A DNA stretch of 64,000 bases from Streptomyces niveus (GTDB lineage Bacteria > Actinomycetota > Actinomycetes > Streptomycetales > Streptomycetaceae). Shown here piece by piece: positions 44,630-53,583 of this stretch. Within the stretch, counting starts at the first letter, position 1. The number at the start of each line of letters is the position of its first letter. The notes under the pieces were generated by a model. That model had not been told where the DNA came from and did no database searches. It worked only from the letters and a program-made list of their open reading frames with translations. The stretch lies in assembly GCF_002009175.1 (NCBI RefSeq), contig NZ_CP018047.1:5084001-5148000 (forward strand), read 5' to 3'. The translations under genes were made by a program, and so were the position numbers.

Positions 44630-46279
44630 GTGATGGACCTGATTCCGGCGCCTGTCAGTGTCGAAGGCCCGCAGAGCGGTGGCTTCGTCCCCGACTCGGC
44701 CACCACGCTCTGGGCGGCGCCCGGGACCGAGGGCACCGAGCGCTGGCTGCGCGCCACCCTCGGGGCGGCCCTCGGGCTCCCGCTCGCCCCCGGCCCGCCC
44801 GGCGGCAGCAACGCCGTGTCGCTGCGCGTCGACGAGTCCATGGCCCCCGAGGAGTACCGGCTGGACATCACCGCCGAGTGGGGCGCGGAGATCCACGGCG
44901 GCAGCGCGGCCGGTGTCTTCTGGGGCGCCCAGACGCTCCGTCAGCTCCTCGGCCCCAAGGCCTTCCGCCGCGCGCCCGTGTCCCCCGGCGTACGGCAGGA
45001 GATCCCCCGTCAGGTCATCGAGGACCGCCCCCGCTTCGGCTGGCGCGGCGTCATGCTCGACGTGTCACGGCACTTCATGCCCAAGGACGGCGTTCTGCGC
45101 TTCCTCGACCTGATGGCCGCGCACAAGCTCAACGTCTTCCACTTCCATCTCACGGACGATCAGGGCTGGCGCGTCCAGATCAAGCGGTACCCGAAGCTGA
45201 CCGAGGTCGGCGCGTGGCGGTCGAGGACCAAGTACGGCCACCGGTTCTCGGACATCTGGGACGAGAAGCCGCACGGCGGTTACTACACCCAGGACGACAT
45301 CCGCGAGATCGTCGCGTACGCCGCCGAGCGGCACATCTCCGTCGTCCCCGAGATCGACATCCCGGGCCACTCGCAGGCCGCCATCTCCGCCTATCCGGAG
45401 CTGGGCAACACCGACGTCGTCGATACCTCCGCGCTGGAGGTCTGGGACACCTGGGGCGTCAACCCGAACGTGCTCGCGCCCTCCGACAACACGCTGCGAT
45501 TCTTCGAGGGCGTCTTCGAGGAGCTGCTCGACCTCTTCCCGGCCGCCACCTCGCCGTTCATCCACATCGGCGGCGACGAGTGCCCCAAGGACCAGTGGAA
45601 GCGCTCGCCCGCCGCCCAGGAGCGGATCCGTGAACTGGGCCTCGCCGACGAGGACGAGCTCCAGTCCTGGTTCATCCGGCACTTCGACGGCTGGCTCTCC
45701 GCGCGCGGCCGGCGCCTCATCGGCTGGGACGAGATCCTGGAGGGCGGTCTCGCGCCCGGCGCCGCCGTCTCCTCCTGGCGCGGGTACGCGGGCGGGATCG
45801 CGGCGGCCAAGGCCGGCCACGACGTCGTCATGTGCCCCGAGCAGCAGGTCTATCTGGACCACCGGCAGGCGGGCGGCGCGGACGAGCCGATGCCCATCGG
45901 ATACGTGCGCACGCTGGAGGACGTCTACCGCTTCGAGCCCGTACCGCCGGAGCTGACCGGCGCCGACGCCGCCCATGTCCTGGGCACCCAGGCCAATGTG
46001 TGGACCGAGGTGATGCAGGACCGTTCCCGCGTCGACTACCAGCTCTTCCCGCGACTCTCCGCGTTCGCCGAGGTCGCCTGGTCGGCCCTGCCCGCGTCCG
46101 CGGACCGTGACTTCACCGATTTCGAACGGCGAATGACCGTGCACTACAAGCGCCTTGACGCCCTCGGGGTCGATTACCGGCCGCCCGGCGGCCCGTTGCC
46201 CTGGCAGCGCCGCCCCGCGCCGAACGGGGACTCCGCGAGTCTCGGACGCCCGATCGAGGGACCGCCCCCGAACGTGTGA
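44630..46279 (+). CDS. GH20 beta-N-acetylhexosaminidase
   Basis: A 549-residue glycoside hydrolase. The N-terminal GH20b domain is followed by the barrel beginning RFGWRGVMLDVSRHFMP; the paired acid catalysts are in HIGGDECPKDQW near residues 315-316. It releases GlcNAc from chitin or peptidoglycan fragments. No signal peptide is seen, so it may act inside the cell on imported oligosaccharides. GTG 44630 and ATG 44633 are both possible; GAGGACTGAC precedes them. The DasR-type box implies derepression when GlcNAc metabolites accumulate. Confidence 0.93.
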   Translation: MMDLIPAPVSVEGPQSGGFVPDSATTLWAAPGTEGTERWLRATLGAALGLPLAPGPPGGSNAVSLRVDESMAPEEYRLDITAEWGAEIHGGSAAGVFWGAQTLRQLLGPKAFRRAPVSPGVRQEIPRQVIEDRPRFGWRGVMLDVSRHFMPKDGVLRFLDLMAAHKLNVFHFHLTDDQGWRVQIKRYPKLTEVGAWRSRTKYGHRFSDIWDEKPHGGYYTQDDIREIVAYAAERHISVVPEIDIPGHSQAAISAYPELGNTDVVDTSALEVWDTWGVNPNVLAPSDNTLRFFEGVFEELLDLFPAATSPFIHIGGDECPKDQWKRSPAAQERIRELGLADEDELQSWFIRHFDGWLSARGRRLIGWDEILEGGLAPGAAVSSWRGYAGGIAAAKAGHDVVMCPEQQVYLDHRQAGGADEPMPIGYVRTLEDVYRFEPVPPELTGADAAHVLGTQANVWTEVMQDRSRVDYQLFPRLSAFAEVAWSALPASADRDFTDFERRMTVHYKRLDALGVDYRPPGGPLPWQRRPAPNGDSASLGRPIEGPPPNV

Positions 46280-46285
46280 GTCCGC

Positions 46286-46314
46286 GCCGGCGCGTGTGCC
46301 CCGCGCGCGCCGGC
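46286..46314 (+). terminator. Hairpin after the hexosaminidase gene
   Basis: GCCGGCGCG and CGCGCCGGC pair around an 11-base loop, seven bases after the stop. The remaining spacer to 46587 is the promoter region of the molybdenum hydroxylase operon; nothing else is seen. Confidence 0.5.
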
Positions 46315-46587
46315 CCGGGACCGTGAACCCGGTGAATCGTGAGCCCCCCGACGGGGGTTGTCCGTACTGTTAAGCCGTACATGGGTGCCGAAGAATGGCA
46401 TTCCGTACGTGTCGGTCAAGAGACGCGAAAGTGGATCTTCCCCTCGTTCGGGGGCGGATGCGTCCTTCGTGGACCCTCGGACCGGTAGGCCCGGAAGATG
46501 TGCCAGAGTTGCCTCGTCCGGCCTGTGAGCACGTACGGTACGGCCAACACAGGCGGACAGCCGGGACACCGGGAAGGGGCAGCTGGG

Positions 46588-47484
46588 TTGACCACGCACG
46601 CACCGCAGACTGCGCAGTCCGTGACGCTGCCGGTCTCGCTCGACGAGGCCGTGGCGGCACTGAGCGCCATGCCCGCCGCCGTGCCCGTCGCGGGTGGCAC
46701 CGATCTGATGGCCGCCGTCAACAAGGGACTGCTCAGGCCGGCCGGCCTGGTCGGACTCGGCCGGATCAGCGAACTGCGCGGCTGGCACTACCAGGACGGA
46801 CACGCCCTGCTGGGCACCGGACTCACCCACGCGCGCATGGGACGGCCCGACTTCGCCGCCCTCATCCCCGCGCTCGCCGCGTCCTCGCGCGCCGCGGGCC
46901 CGCCCCAGATCCGTAACGCGGGCACGCTCGGCGGCAACATCGCCACCGCGGCCCCCACCGGCGACTCACTGCCCGTCCTGGCGGCCCTGGAGGCGGACCT
47001 CGTCATCGCGGGCCCCGACGGCGCGCGCCGTGAGATCCCCGTCTCCCATCTGCTGGCGGGCCGCGAGATGCTGGCGCCCGCCGAACTCATCGGCTTCGTG
47101 CGCGTACCGCTGCTGCACGCCCCGCAGGTCTACCTCAAGGCGACCGGCCGCACCGGCCCCGGCCGGGCCACCGCTTCCGTCGCCGTCGTGCTCGACCCGG
47201 CGCGCCGCGGCGTGCGCTGCGCGGTCGGCGCGATCGCGCCGATGCCGCTGCGCCCGCTGGAGGCCGAGCGCTGGATCGCCTCGCTGATCGACTGGGACGC
47301 GGACAGGGGGCTGGCGCCGGAGGCGCTGGCGGCCTTCGGGGAGTACGTCGCCGCGGCCTGTATCCCCGACCCGGCCCCGGAGGCGGACGGGAGCGAGCCG
47401 CCCGCCCTGCCGCCCGCCGTACTGCACCTGAGGCGTACCGTCGCCACGCTGGCTCGACGAGCACTGGGGAGGGCGCTGCCGTGA
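46588..47484 (+). CDS. Molybdenum hydroxylase FAD-binding subunit
   Basis: A 298-residue subunit of the xanthine dehydrogenase/CO dehydrogenase type. VAGGTDLMAAVNKGLL and NAGTLGGNIATAAPTGD are the two FAD-binding loops; the last ~100 residues form the small C-terminal domain. It passes electrons from the iron-sulfur subunit to an acceptor. TTG 46588 is chosen: GGGAAGGGG lies at usable distance and LTTHAPQTAQSVTLPVSLD fits; upstream residues are unrelated. Overlaps the next gene (GTGA). Confidence 0.88.
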   Translation: MTTHAPQTAQSVTLPVSLDEAVAALSAMPAAVPVAGGTDLMAAVNKGLLRPAGLVGLGRISELRGWHYQDGHALLGTGLTHARMGRPDFAALIPALAASSRAAGPPQIRNAGTLGGNIATAAPTGDSLPVLAALEADLVIAGPDGARREIPVSHLLAGREMLAPAELIGFVRVPLLHAPQVYLKATGRTGPGRATASVAVVLDPARRGVRCAVGAIAPMPLRPLEAERWIASLIDWDADRGLAPEALAAFGEYVAAACIPDPAPEADGSEPPALPPAVLHLRRTVATLARRALGRALP

Positions 47485-48986
47485 CCACCGACGAGAACGA
47501 GAACTCCGGGAATCCGGAGGGGCGTCCGCACGCGCACGGGTATCCGCAGGAGCGCGGCGCGTGGCAGCCGATCCCGCAGGGCGGCGAGTACGACGGCGAG
47601 TCGACCGCTTTCGTCCAGCTGCCACCCACACATCCGGACAAGGCGGACGCGCCGCTGGCGGCGCCCGGACACGGCTACGTACCGCCGACGATCGACCAGC
47701 GGCAGCCGGACGGCGGCGTGGGCCCCGGCGGCCCGGCCGATGTCGGGCAGTGGGCGCCGCACACCCCGCAGACGCAGTCCGATCCGTACGGCTACGGGCA
47801 GGGGTACGGCCAGGGGTACGGGCAGGGTCACCCGCAGGGGTACCACCCGGGCGGGACCGTCTCCCCGGACGTGCCGCACGACCCGCAGGCGACCGGCCAG
47901 TGGTCCTTCGCGGACCCGGCCGGCGGCGGCGCCACGGACGCCCCTACGGAGCCAGAGCCCCCGTCGCAGCTCACCGGGCAGTGGGTGATCCCGGTCGTCA
48001 CGGACGATCTTCCGGACGAATCGGGCGAGTTCACCACGTCCGTGCCCATCACCTCGCAGTGGTCGGGCGGCGCTCCGCCCGCCACACTTCCGGGTGGCGC
48101 GCGCGCTCCCTGGGCGACCGAACCGGAACCGGCTCCCGAGCCCGTGGCGGAACAGCCGCCGCAGGCCGCGCCCGACGAGGCCGGGGCACCCGCGCACGCG
48201 ACCGCGCCGGACACGGACGGGGAGCCCGACGCCGAAGCGCCGGCCCCGGCCGACGCCGAAGCGGACACGGCGGCGGAAGCGGAAGCGGCGACCGAAGCGG
48301 CGACCGAAGCGGAGGACGCGCCCGGCGCTCCCGCGGAGCCGGCACCCGAGGCCGAACCCGAACTCGAGCCCGCCCCCCTCACCAGCAGCAACGACAGCGC
48401 CGAACACCCCGCCAACTCCTACGTCCTGCGCGTCAACGGCGGCGACCGCCCCGTCACCGACGCCTGGATCGGCGAGTCCCTGCTCTACGTCCTGCGCGAG
48501 CGCCTCGGCCTCGCCGGTGCCAAGGACGGCTGCTCGCAGGGCGAGTGCGGTGCCTGCAACGTCCAGGTCGACGGCCGGCTCGTCGCCTCCTGCCTCGTCC
48601 CGGCGGCCACGGCGGCCGGTTCCGAGGTCCGTACGGTCGAGGGCCTGGCCGCCGACGGCGAGCCGTCCGACGTCCAGCGCGCCCTGGCCAACTGCGGTGC
48701 CGTCCAGTGCGGTTTCTGCATCCCCGGCATGGCCATGACCGTCCACGACCTCCTCGAAGGCAACCACGACCCCAGCGAGCTGGAGACCCGCCAGGCGCTG
48801 TGCGGCAACCTCTGCCGCTGCTCCGGATACCGGGGCGTCCTCGACGCCGTCGGCGAGGTCGTCGCCGAACGCGCGGCGAGCGCCGAGGCCGCCGCCGACG
48901 AGGCCCGCATCCCGCACCAGGCACCACCGGGCGCCGGCGGCGCCCACCCCGCACCTCTCGACCCGCACGACGGAGGCATGGCGTGA
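47481..48986 (+). CDS. Molybdenum hydroxylase [2Fe-2S] subunit with long N-terminal extension
   Basis: A 501-residue protein. Residues ~310-470 are the normal subunit: CSQGECGACN and a later Cys bind the plant-type cluster, CGFCIPGMAM and CGNLCRCSGY the second. The first ~310 residues are an extra low-complexity chain, with YGQG repeats followed by a Pro/Glu/Ala-rich acidic part, unlike the usual 160-200 residue subunit. Translational coupling on both sides (GTGA at start and stop) argues that the extension is really translated. Confidence 0.88.
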   Translation: MTTDENENSGNPEGRPHAHGYPQERGAWQPIPQGGEYDGESTAFVQLPPTHPDKADAPLAAPGHGYVPPTIDQRQPDGGVGPGGPADVGQWAPHTPQTQSDPYGYGQGYGQGYGQGHPQGYHPGGTVSPDVPHDPQATGQWSFADPAGGGATDAPTEPEPPSQLTGQWVIPVVTDDLPDESGEFTTSVPITSQWSGGAPPATLPGGARAPWATEPEPAPEPVAEQPPQAAPDEAGAPAHATAPDTDGEPDAEAPAPADAEADTAAEAEAATEAATEAEDAPGAPAEPAPEAEPELEPAPLTSSNDSAEHPANSYVLRVNGGDRPVTDAWIGESLLYVLRERLGLAGAKDGCSQGECGACNVQVDGRLVASCLVPAATAAGSEVRTVEGLAADGEPSDVQRALANCGAVQCGFCIPGMAMTVHDLLEGNHDPSELETRQALCGNLCRCSGYRGVLDAVGEVVAERAASAEAAADEARIPHQAPPGAGGAHPAPLDPHDGGMA

Positions 48987-51292
48987 GCAACGACGCGGCC
49001 ACCGAGACCCAGGCACTCGACGGCCCCCGGCAGGAGCCGCCCGCGCTGGGTCTCGGCGCCTCTCTCCCACCGGCCGACGCCCGCGCCAAGACCGAGGGCA
49101 CGTTCCCGTACGCGGCCGACCTGTGGGCCGAAGGGCTGCTGTGGGCGGCGCTGCTGCGCTCACCGCACCCGCACGCGCGGATCCTGTCGATCGACACGAG
49201 CGCGGCGGCCGAAATGCCGGGCGTACGGGCCGTGGTGACCCATCTCGACGTCCTCGGCGACCCCTCCTACGGACGGCTCGTCGCCGACCGCCCCGTCTTC
49301 GCCTCCGAGGTCGTACGCCACCACGGCGAGGCCATCGCCGCCGTCGCCGCCGACCACCCCGACACCGCGCGGATGGCCGCCGCCGCCATCGCCGTCGAGT
49401 ACGAGGTCCTCGACCCCGTCACGGACCCGGAGAAGGCCTTCGAGGCCGAGCCGCTGCACCCCGACGGCAATCTGATCCGGCACATCCCGCTGCGTTACGG
49501 GGACCCCGACCTCACCGGTGACGTGGTCGTCGAGGGCCTGTACCGCATCGGCCGCCAGGACCCGGCCCCCATCGGCGCCGAGGCCGGACTCGCCGTACCG
49601 CGCCCCGACGGCGGCGTGGAGATCTACACCGGCTCCACCGACCCGCACACCGACCGCGATCTGGCCGCCGCCTGCTTCGGCCTCGAACCCGACCAGGTGA
49701 AGGTCGTCGTCACCGGAGTCCCCGGCGCCACCGGCGACCGAGAGGACCCCGGCTTCCAGATCCCGCTCGGCCTGCTCGCGCTGCGCACCGGCTGCCCGGT
49801 GAAGCTGGCCGCGACCCGCGAGGAGTCCTTCCTCGGGCACGCCCACCGGCACCCCACACTGCTGCGCTACCGCCACCACGCCGACAGCGAGGGCCGGCTC
49901 GTCAAGGTCGAGGCGCAGATCCTGCTCGACGCGGGCGCGTACGCGGACGCCTCGTCCGAATCCCTCGCGGCGGCCGTGGCGTTCGCCTGCGGCCCCTACA
50001 TCGTCCCGCACGCCTTCATCGAAGGCTGGGCCGTACGCACCAACAACCCGCCGTCGGGCCATGTCCGGGGCGAGGGCGCGATGCAGGTCTGCGCCGCCTA
50101 CGAGGGCCAGATGGACAAGCTGGCCACCAAGCTCGGCATCGACCCGGCCGAACTGCGCCTGCGCAACGCGCTGGCGACCGGCGACATCCTGCCCACCGGG
50201 CAGACGGTGACCTGCCCGGCGCCCGTCGCCGAACTGCTGCGCGCCGTACGGGACTTCCCGCTCCCCGCGCTGCCGAAGGACATCCCCGAGTCGTCCTGGC
50301 TGCTGCCGGGCGGGCCCGAGGGCGCGGGCGAGCCCGGCGCCGTACGCCGCGGTGTGGGCTACGCGCTCGGCATGGTCCACATGCTCGGCGCCGAGGGCGC
50401 CGACGAGGTCTCCACTGCCACGGTCAAGGTCCACGACGGCGTCGCCACGGTCATCTGCGCGGCCGTCGAGACCGGACAGGGCTTCTCCACCCTCGCCCGC
50501 CAGATCGTCCAGGAGACGCTCGGCATCGAGGAGGTCCACGTCGCCTCGGTCGACACCGACCAGCCCCCGGCGGGGCCCGCCACGCACGGCCGCCACACCT
50601 GGGTCTCGGGCGGCGCCGTCGAGCGCGCCGCGAAGATGGTCCGTACGCAGCTCCTCCAGCCGCTGGCGCACCAGTTCGGCATGTCGACGGAGCTGCTCCA
50701 GATCACCGACGGAAAGATCACCTCCTACGACGGTGTGCTGTCGACCACCGTCACCGAGGCGATGGACGGCAAGGAGCTGTGGGCCACCGCGCAGTGCCGC
50801 CCGCACCCCACCGAACCGCTGGACGACTCCGGCCAGGGCGACGCGTTCGTCGGCCTCGCCTTCTGCGCGATCCGCGCGGTCGTGGACGTCGACATCGAAC
50901 TCGGCTCGATCCGCGTCGTGGAGATGGCCGTCGCGCAGGACGTCGGCCGGGTCCTCAACCCGGCGCAGCTCGCGACCCGTATCGAGGCGGGCGTCACCCA
51001 GGGCATCGGTACGGCCCTGACGGAGAACCTCCGTACGACGCGCGGTCTGGTACGCCGTCCCGACCTCACCGGCTACGCGCTCCCGACGTCCCTGGACGCG
51101 CCGGACATCCGGATCGTCAAGCTGGTCGAGGAGCGCGACGTGGTGGCCCCGTTCGGCGCGAAGCCGGCGAGCGCGGCGCCGGTCGTGGCGTCCCCGGCGG
51201 CGGTGGCGGCGGCGGTACGAGCGGCGACGGGGCGGCCGGTCAACAGGCTGCCGATCAGGCCGCAGTCGGCGGTGGTGACGGCGGGGGCGTGA
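48983..51292 (+). CDS. Molybdenum hydroxylase large molybdopterin subunit
   Basis: A 769-residue subunit of the xanthine dehydrogenase family (RSPHPHARILSIDTSAAAEM, VRGEGAMQVCAAYEGQMDKL, CAAVETGQGFSTLARQ, RTTRGLVRRPDLTGY). Near residue 724 the family normally has a GxGE motif with the catalytic Glu; here it reads FGAKPASAAPVVASPAAVAA, lacking Glu. The substrate is therefore uncertain. GTG 48983 has GGAGG upstream and overlaps the previous stop. No XdhC-type maturation gene adjoins. Confidence 0.85.
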   Translation: MSNDAATETQALDGPRQEPPALGLGASLPPADARAKTEGTFPYAADLWAEGLLWAALLRSPHPHARILSIDTSAAAEMPGVRAVVTHLDVLGDPSYGRLVADRPVFASEVVRHHGEAIAAVAADHPDTARMAAAAIAVEYEVLDPVTDPEKAFEAEPLHPDGNLIRHIPLRYGDPDLTGDVVVEGLYRIGRQDPAPIGAEAGLAVPRPDGGVEIYTGSTDPHTDRDLAAACFGLEPDQVKVVVTGVPGATGDREDPGFQIPLGLLALRTGCPVKLAATREESFLGHAHRHPTLLRYRHHADSEGRLVKVEAQILLDAGAYADASSESLAAAVAFACGPYIVPHAFIEGWAVRTNNPPSGHVRGEGAMQVCAAYEGQMDKLATKLGIDPAELRLRNALATGDILPTGQTVTCPAPVAELLRAVRDFPLPALPKDIPESSWLLPGGPEGAGEPGAVRRGVGYALGMVHMLGAEGADEVSTATVKVHDGVATVICAAVETGQGFSTLARQIVQETLGIEEVHVASVDTDQPPAGPATHGRHTWVSGGAVERAAKMVRTQLLQPLAHQFGMSTELLQITDGKITSYDGVLSTTVTEAMDGKELWATAQCRPHPTEPLDDSGQGDAFVGLAFCAIRAVVDVDIELGSIRVVEMAVAQDVGRVLNPAQLATRIEAGVTQGIGTALTENLRTTRGLVRRPDLTGYALPTSLDAPDIRIVKLVEERDVVAPFGAKPASAAPVVASPAAVAAAVRAATGRPVNRLPIRPQSAVVTAGA

Positions 51293-51383
51293 CGGGCGCC
51301 GCGCGTGACGGCGGCGCGCGTGACCGCGCCGGCTCGTCGGCGGGGGAGTGCGGGAGTGCCGCTGGGAGAAGGACTTCCTTGAG

Positions 51384-51455
51384 AGGCCGTGGCGGGAATC
51401 GAACCCACGTAACTCGATTTGCAGTCGAGCCCCTGAACCACTCGGGCACACGGCC
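51384..51455 (-). tRNA. tRNA-Cys (GCA)
   Basis: GGCCGTG and CACGGCC form the acceptor stem; CTCGA-CTGCAAA-TCGAG is the anticodon arm with GCA; GTGGGTTCGATTCCCGC is the T-arm. The discriminator is U, the identity base of tRNA-Cys. CCA is not encoded. It is 72 bases long. Confidence 0.96.
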
Positions 51456-51598
51456 GTGATTACCTCGGTGCACCGACCGTAAGCGGGCCGGTGGGCGACC
51501 CTCAAGGGAACGGCGCGTGCCGCAACACGACTGCCACACGGCGTTCATGGGCGTACGACCAAGGGACCAGGTCCGCCGCGACCAGCGACAGGGTTCAT

Positions 51599-51620
51599 AG
51601 GGGCCTATGCCCCTTACCCT
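51599..51620 (+). promoter_or_regulatory. Operator and -10 of the MFS exporter gene
   Basis: AGGGGC-CTAT-GCCCCT (51599-51614) is a perfect 6-base dyad ending where the -10 TACCCT (51615-51620) begins, six bases before the start codon. A repressor bound here would block the promoter. Confidence 0.5.
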
Positions 51621-51626
51621 GATGCC

Positions 51627-53099
51627 ATGACCGCCCTCGAACCGAGCGACGCCGCCGTCGCCGCCGAAGCCGCCCCACCTGCCCCTCCCGCTCCATCTCC
51701 CGCGGTCGACCCCGGCGGCGACGGCATCCTCGGCAGGACCCACCGGGCGCTCAGCATCGGCATCATCTGCGTCGTCCTGCTGATCGCCTTCGAGGCCACG
51801 GCGGTCGGTACGGCGATGCCGGTGGCCGCCCGCGAACTGCGGGGCGTCTCGCTCTACGCGTTCGCCTTCTCCGCGTACTTCACCACCAGCCTCTTCGCGA
51901 TGGTGCTCTCCGGGCAGTGGGCCGACCGCAGCGGCCCGCTCCGGCCGCTCGTCACCGGGATCACCGCCTTCGCGGCCGGGCTGCTGCTCTCCGGCACGGC
52001 CGGCGCGATGTGGCTGTTCATCGCGGGCCGCGCGGTCCAGGGGCTCGGCGGCGGACTGGTGATCGTCGCGCTGTACGTCGTCGTCAGCCGCGCCTACCCC
52101 GAGCGGCTGCGGCCCGCGATCATGGCCGCGTTCGCGGCGAGCTGGGTGATCCCCTCGGTCGTCGGGCCGCTCGCCTCCGGCACGGTCACCGAACACCTCG
52201 GCTGGCGCTGGGTGTTCGTCGGTATCCCGGTGCTGGTGGTGCTGCCGCTGGCGACCGCGCTGCCCGCGATCCGGCAGATGGCGGCCGGACCCGCCGACCA
52301 CGCCGCGCCCGTACCGGCCTTCGACCGGCGCCGGATCCGGCTGGCGCTGGCGATCTCGCTCGGCGCGGGTCTGCTCCAGTACGCGGGCCAGGACCTGAGC
52401 TGGTGGTCCCTGCTGCCCGGCGCGGCCGGCACCGCGCTGATCGTGCCCGCCGTCCTCGGCCTGCTGCCGCCCGGCACCTACCGCGCCGCCCGCGGCATGC
52501 CGTCGGTGGTCCTGCTGCGCGGCGTCGCGGCCGGCTCCTTCATCGCGGCGGAGAGCTTCGTACCGCTGATGCTCGTCACCCAGCGGGGCCTGTCCCCGAC
52601 GCTGGCGGGCCTCTCGCTGGCCGTCGGCGGCGCGACCTGGGCCCTCGGCTCGTACATCCAGTCCCGCCCCCGCATGGAGCCCCACCGCGAACGGCTGCTG
52701 ATGGGCGGCATGGCGCTGGTCGCCGCCTCCATCGCCGCCGCGCCGAGCGTGCTGATCGAGTGGGTCCCCGTCTGGGTCGTGGGCGTCGCCTGGGCGGTCG
52801 GCTGCCTCGGCATGGGCGCGGTGATCGCGTCGACGAGCGTGCTGCTGCTGAAGCTCTCACCTCCTGAGGAGGCGGGCACGAACTCCGCCGCGCTCCAGAT
52901 ATCCGACGGCCTCTCCAACGTCCTGCTGCTGGCGGCGGGCGGCGCGGCGTTCGCGGCCCTCGGCGGCGGCGCGGTCGGCGCCCACGACCTCACCTCACCG
53001 AACGCCTCCCACCCGGCGGCGTTCGCGGCGGTCTTCCTCCCGATGGCGGCGGTGGCACTGGCGGGTGTCTGGGTGGCGACGCGGGTACGGACGCGGTAA
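51627..53099 (+). CDS. MFS transporter (DHA2-like drug exporter)
   Basis: A 490-residue exporter with about 14 helices after a Pro/Ala-rich N-terminus. Typical DHA2 features are AFSAYFTTSLFAMVLSGQWA, DRSGPLRP and GRAVQGLGGGL (motif C-like). No ribosome site precedes ATG 51627, and TACCCT sits six bases upstream, so it is probably leaderless. Substrate unknown. No regulator gene adjoins, although the promoter holds an operator-like dyad. Confidence 0.88.
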   Translation: MTALEPSDAAVAAEAAPPAPPAPSPAVDPGGDGILGRTHRALSIGIICVVLLIAFEATAVGTAMPVAARELRGVSLYAFAFSAYFTTSLFAMVLSGQWADRSGPLRPLVTGITAFAAGLLLSGTAGAMWLFIAGRAVQGLGGGLVIVALYVVVSRAYPERLRPAIMAAFAASWVIPSVVGPLASGTVTEHLGWRWVFVGIPVLVVLPLATALPAIRQMAAGPADHAAPVPAFDRRRIRLALAISLGAGLLQYAGQDLSWWSLLPGAAGTALIVPAVLGLLPPGTYRAARGMPSVVLLRGVAAGSFIAAESFVPLMLVTQRGLSPTLAGLSLAVGGATWALGSYIQSRPRMEPHRERLLMGGMALVAASIAAAPSVLIEWVPVWVVGVAWAVGCLGMGAVIASTSVLLLKLSPPEEAGTNSAALQISDGLSNVLLLAAGGAAFAALGGGAVGAHDLTSPNASHPAAFAAVFLPMAAVALAGVWVATRVRTR

Positions 53100-53139
53100 T
53101 CGGCACCGCTCCGGCCCGATCCGTCGATACCGTTCCGGT

Positions 53140-53343
53140 ATGAGCATGAACTTGCGTCTCCGGGACGATCAGGAAGAGGCGCTGAAGCGCCAGGCGCAAG
53201 CGGAGGGGCGCACCCCGCAGTCGATCGTCCAGGAAGCGGTCGACCGCTTCCTGGAACAGGAAGGGGATCGCGCCACCGTCCGCCGGCTCGGCGCCAAATA
53301 CGAGGTGCGCCATGCGGATCCGCTGCGGCGACCGGGGGAGTAG
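53140..53343 (+). CDS. Ribbon-helix-helix antitoxin
   Basis: A 67-residue CopG/RHH protein: MNLRLRDDQEEALKRQAQAE is strand plus first helix and GRTPQSIVQEAVDRFL the second. The C-terminal part (VRRLGAKYEVRHADPLRRPG) is the usual toxin-binding tail. The longer frame upstream lies in the MFS gene; ATG 53140 is preceded by GGT only. The cognate Doc-type toxin after it is broken. Confidence 0.8.
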   Translation: MSMNLRLRDDQEEALKRQAQAEGRTPQSIVQEAVDRFLEQEGDRATVRRLGAKYEVRHADPLRRPGE

Positions 53344-53347
53344 GCGC

Positions 53348-53446
53348 ATGAAGCACCTGACCGTCGAGGACATCCTCGACCTCGCGGAACTCGTTACGAC
53401 GGGCAGCGGATCAGGGCTGTCGCGCGCCCCGCACGACGCGATGTGA
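53348..53446 (+). pseudogene. Truncated death-on-curing (Doc/Fic) toxin
   Basis: The frame MKHLTVEDILDLAELVT matches the start of Doc-family toxins, which continue for about 125 residues with the Fic motif. Here the sequence leaves the family after ~18 residues and stops at codon 33. The Fic core is not found in any frame before the helicase gene. Confidence 0.75.
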
Positions 53447-53583
53447 CCCGGGTCGCACCTGGCCGACCGCGGCTGGTTCGGACGGGGATCGGGGCGGGGC
53501 GCCGGTAGGGTGGCCCGGTTGTCGTATCTGAGCCCGGCACAGCCGTGCAGCCCGTGCACCCGAGCGTCCGCGAACCGGAGACC

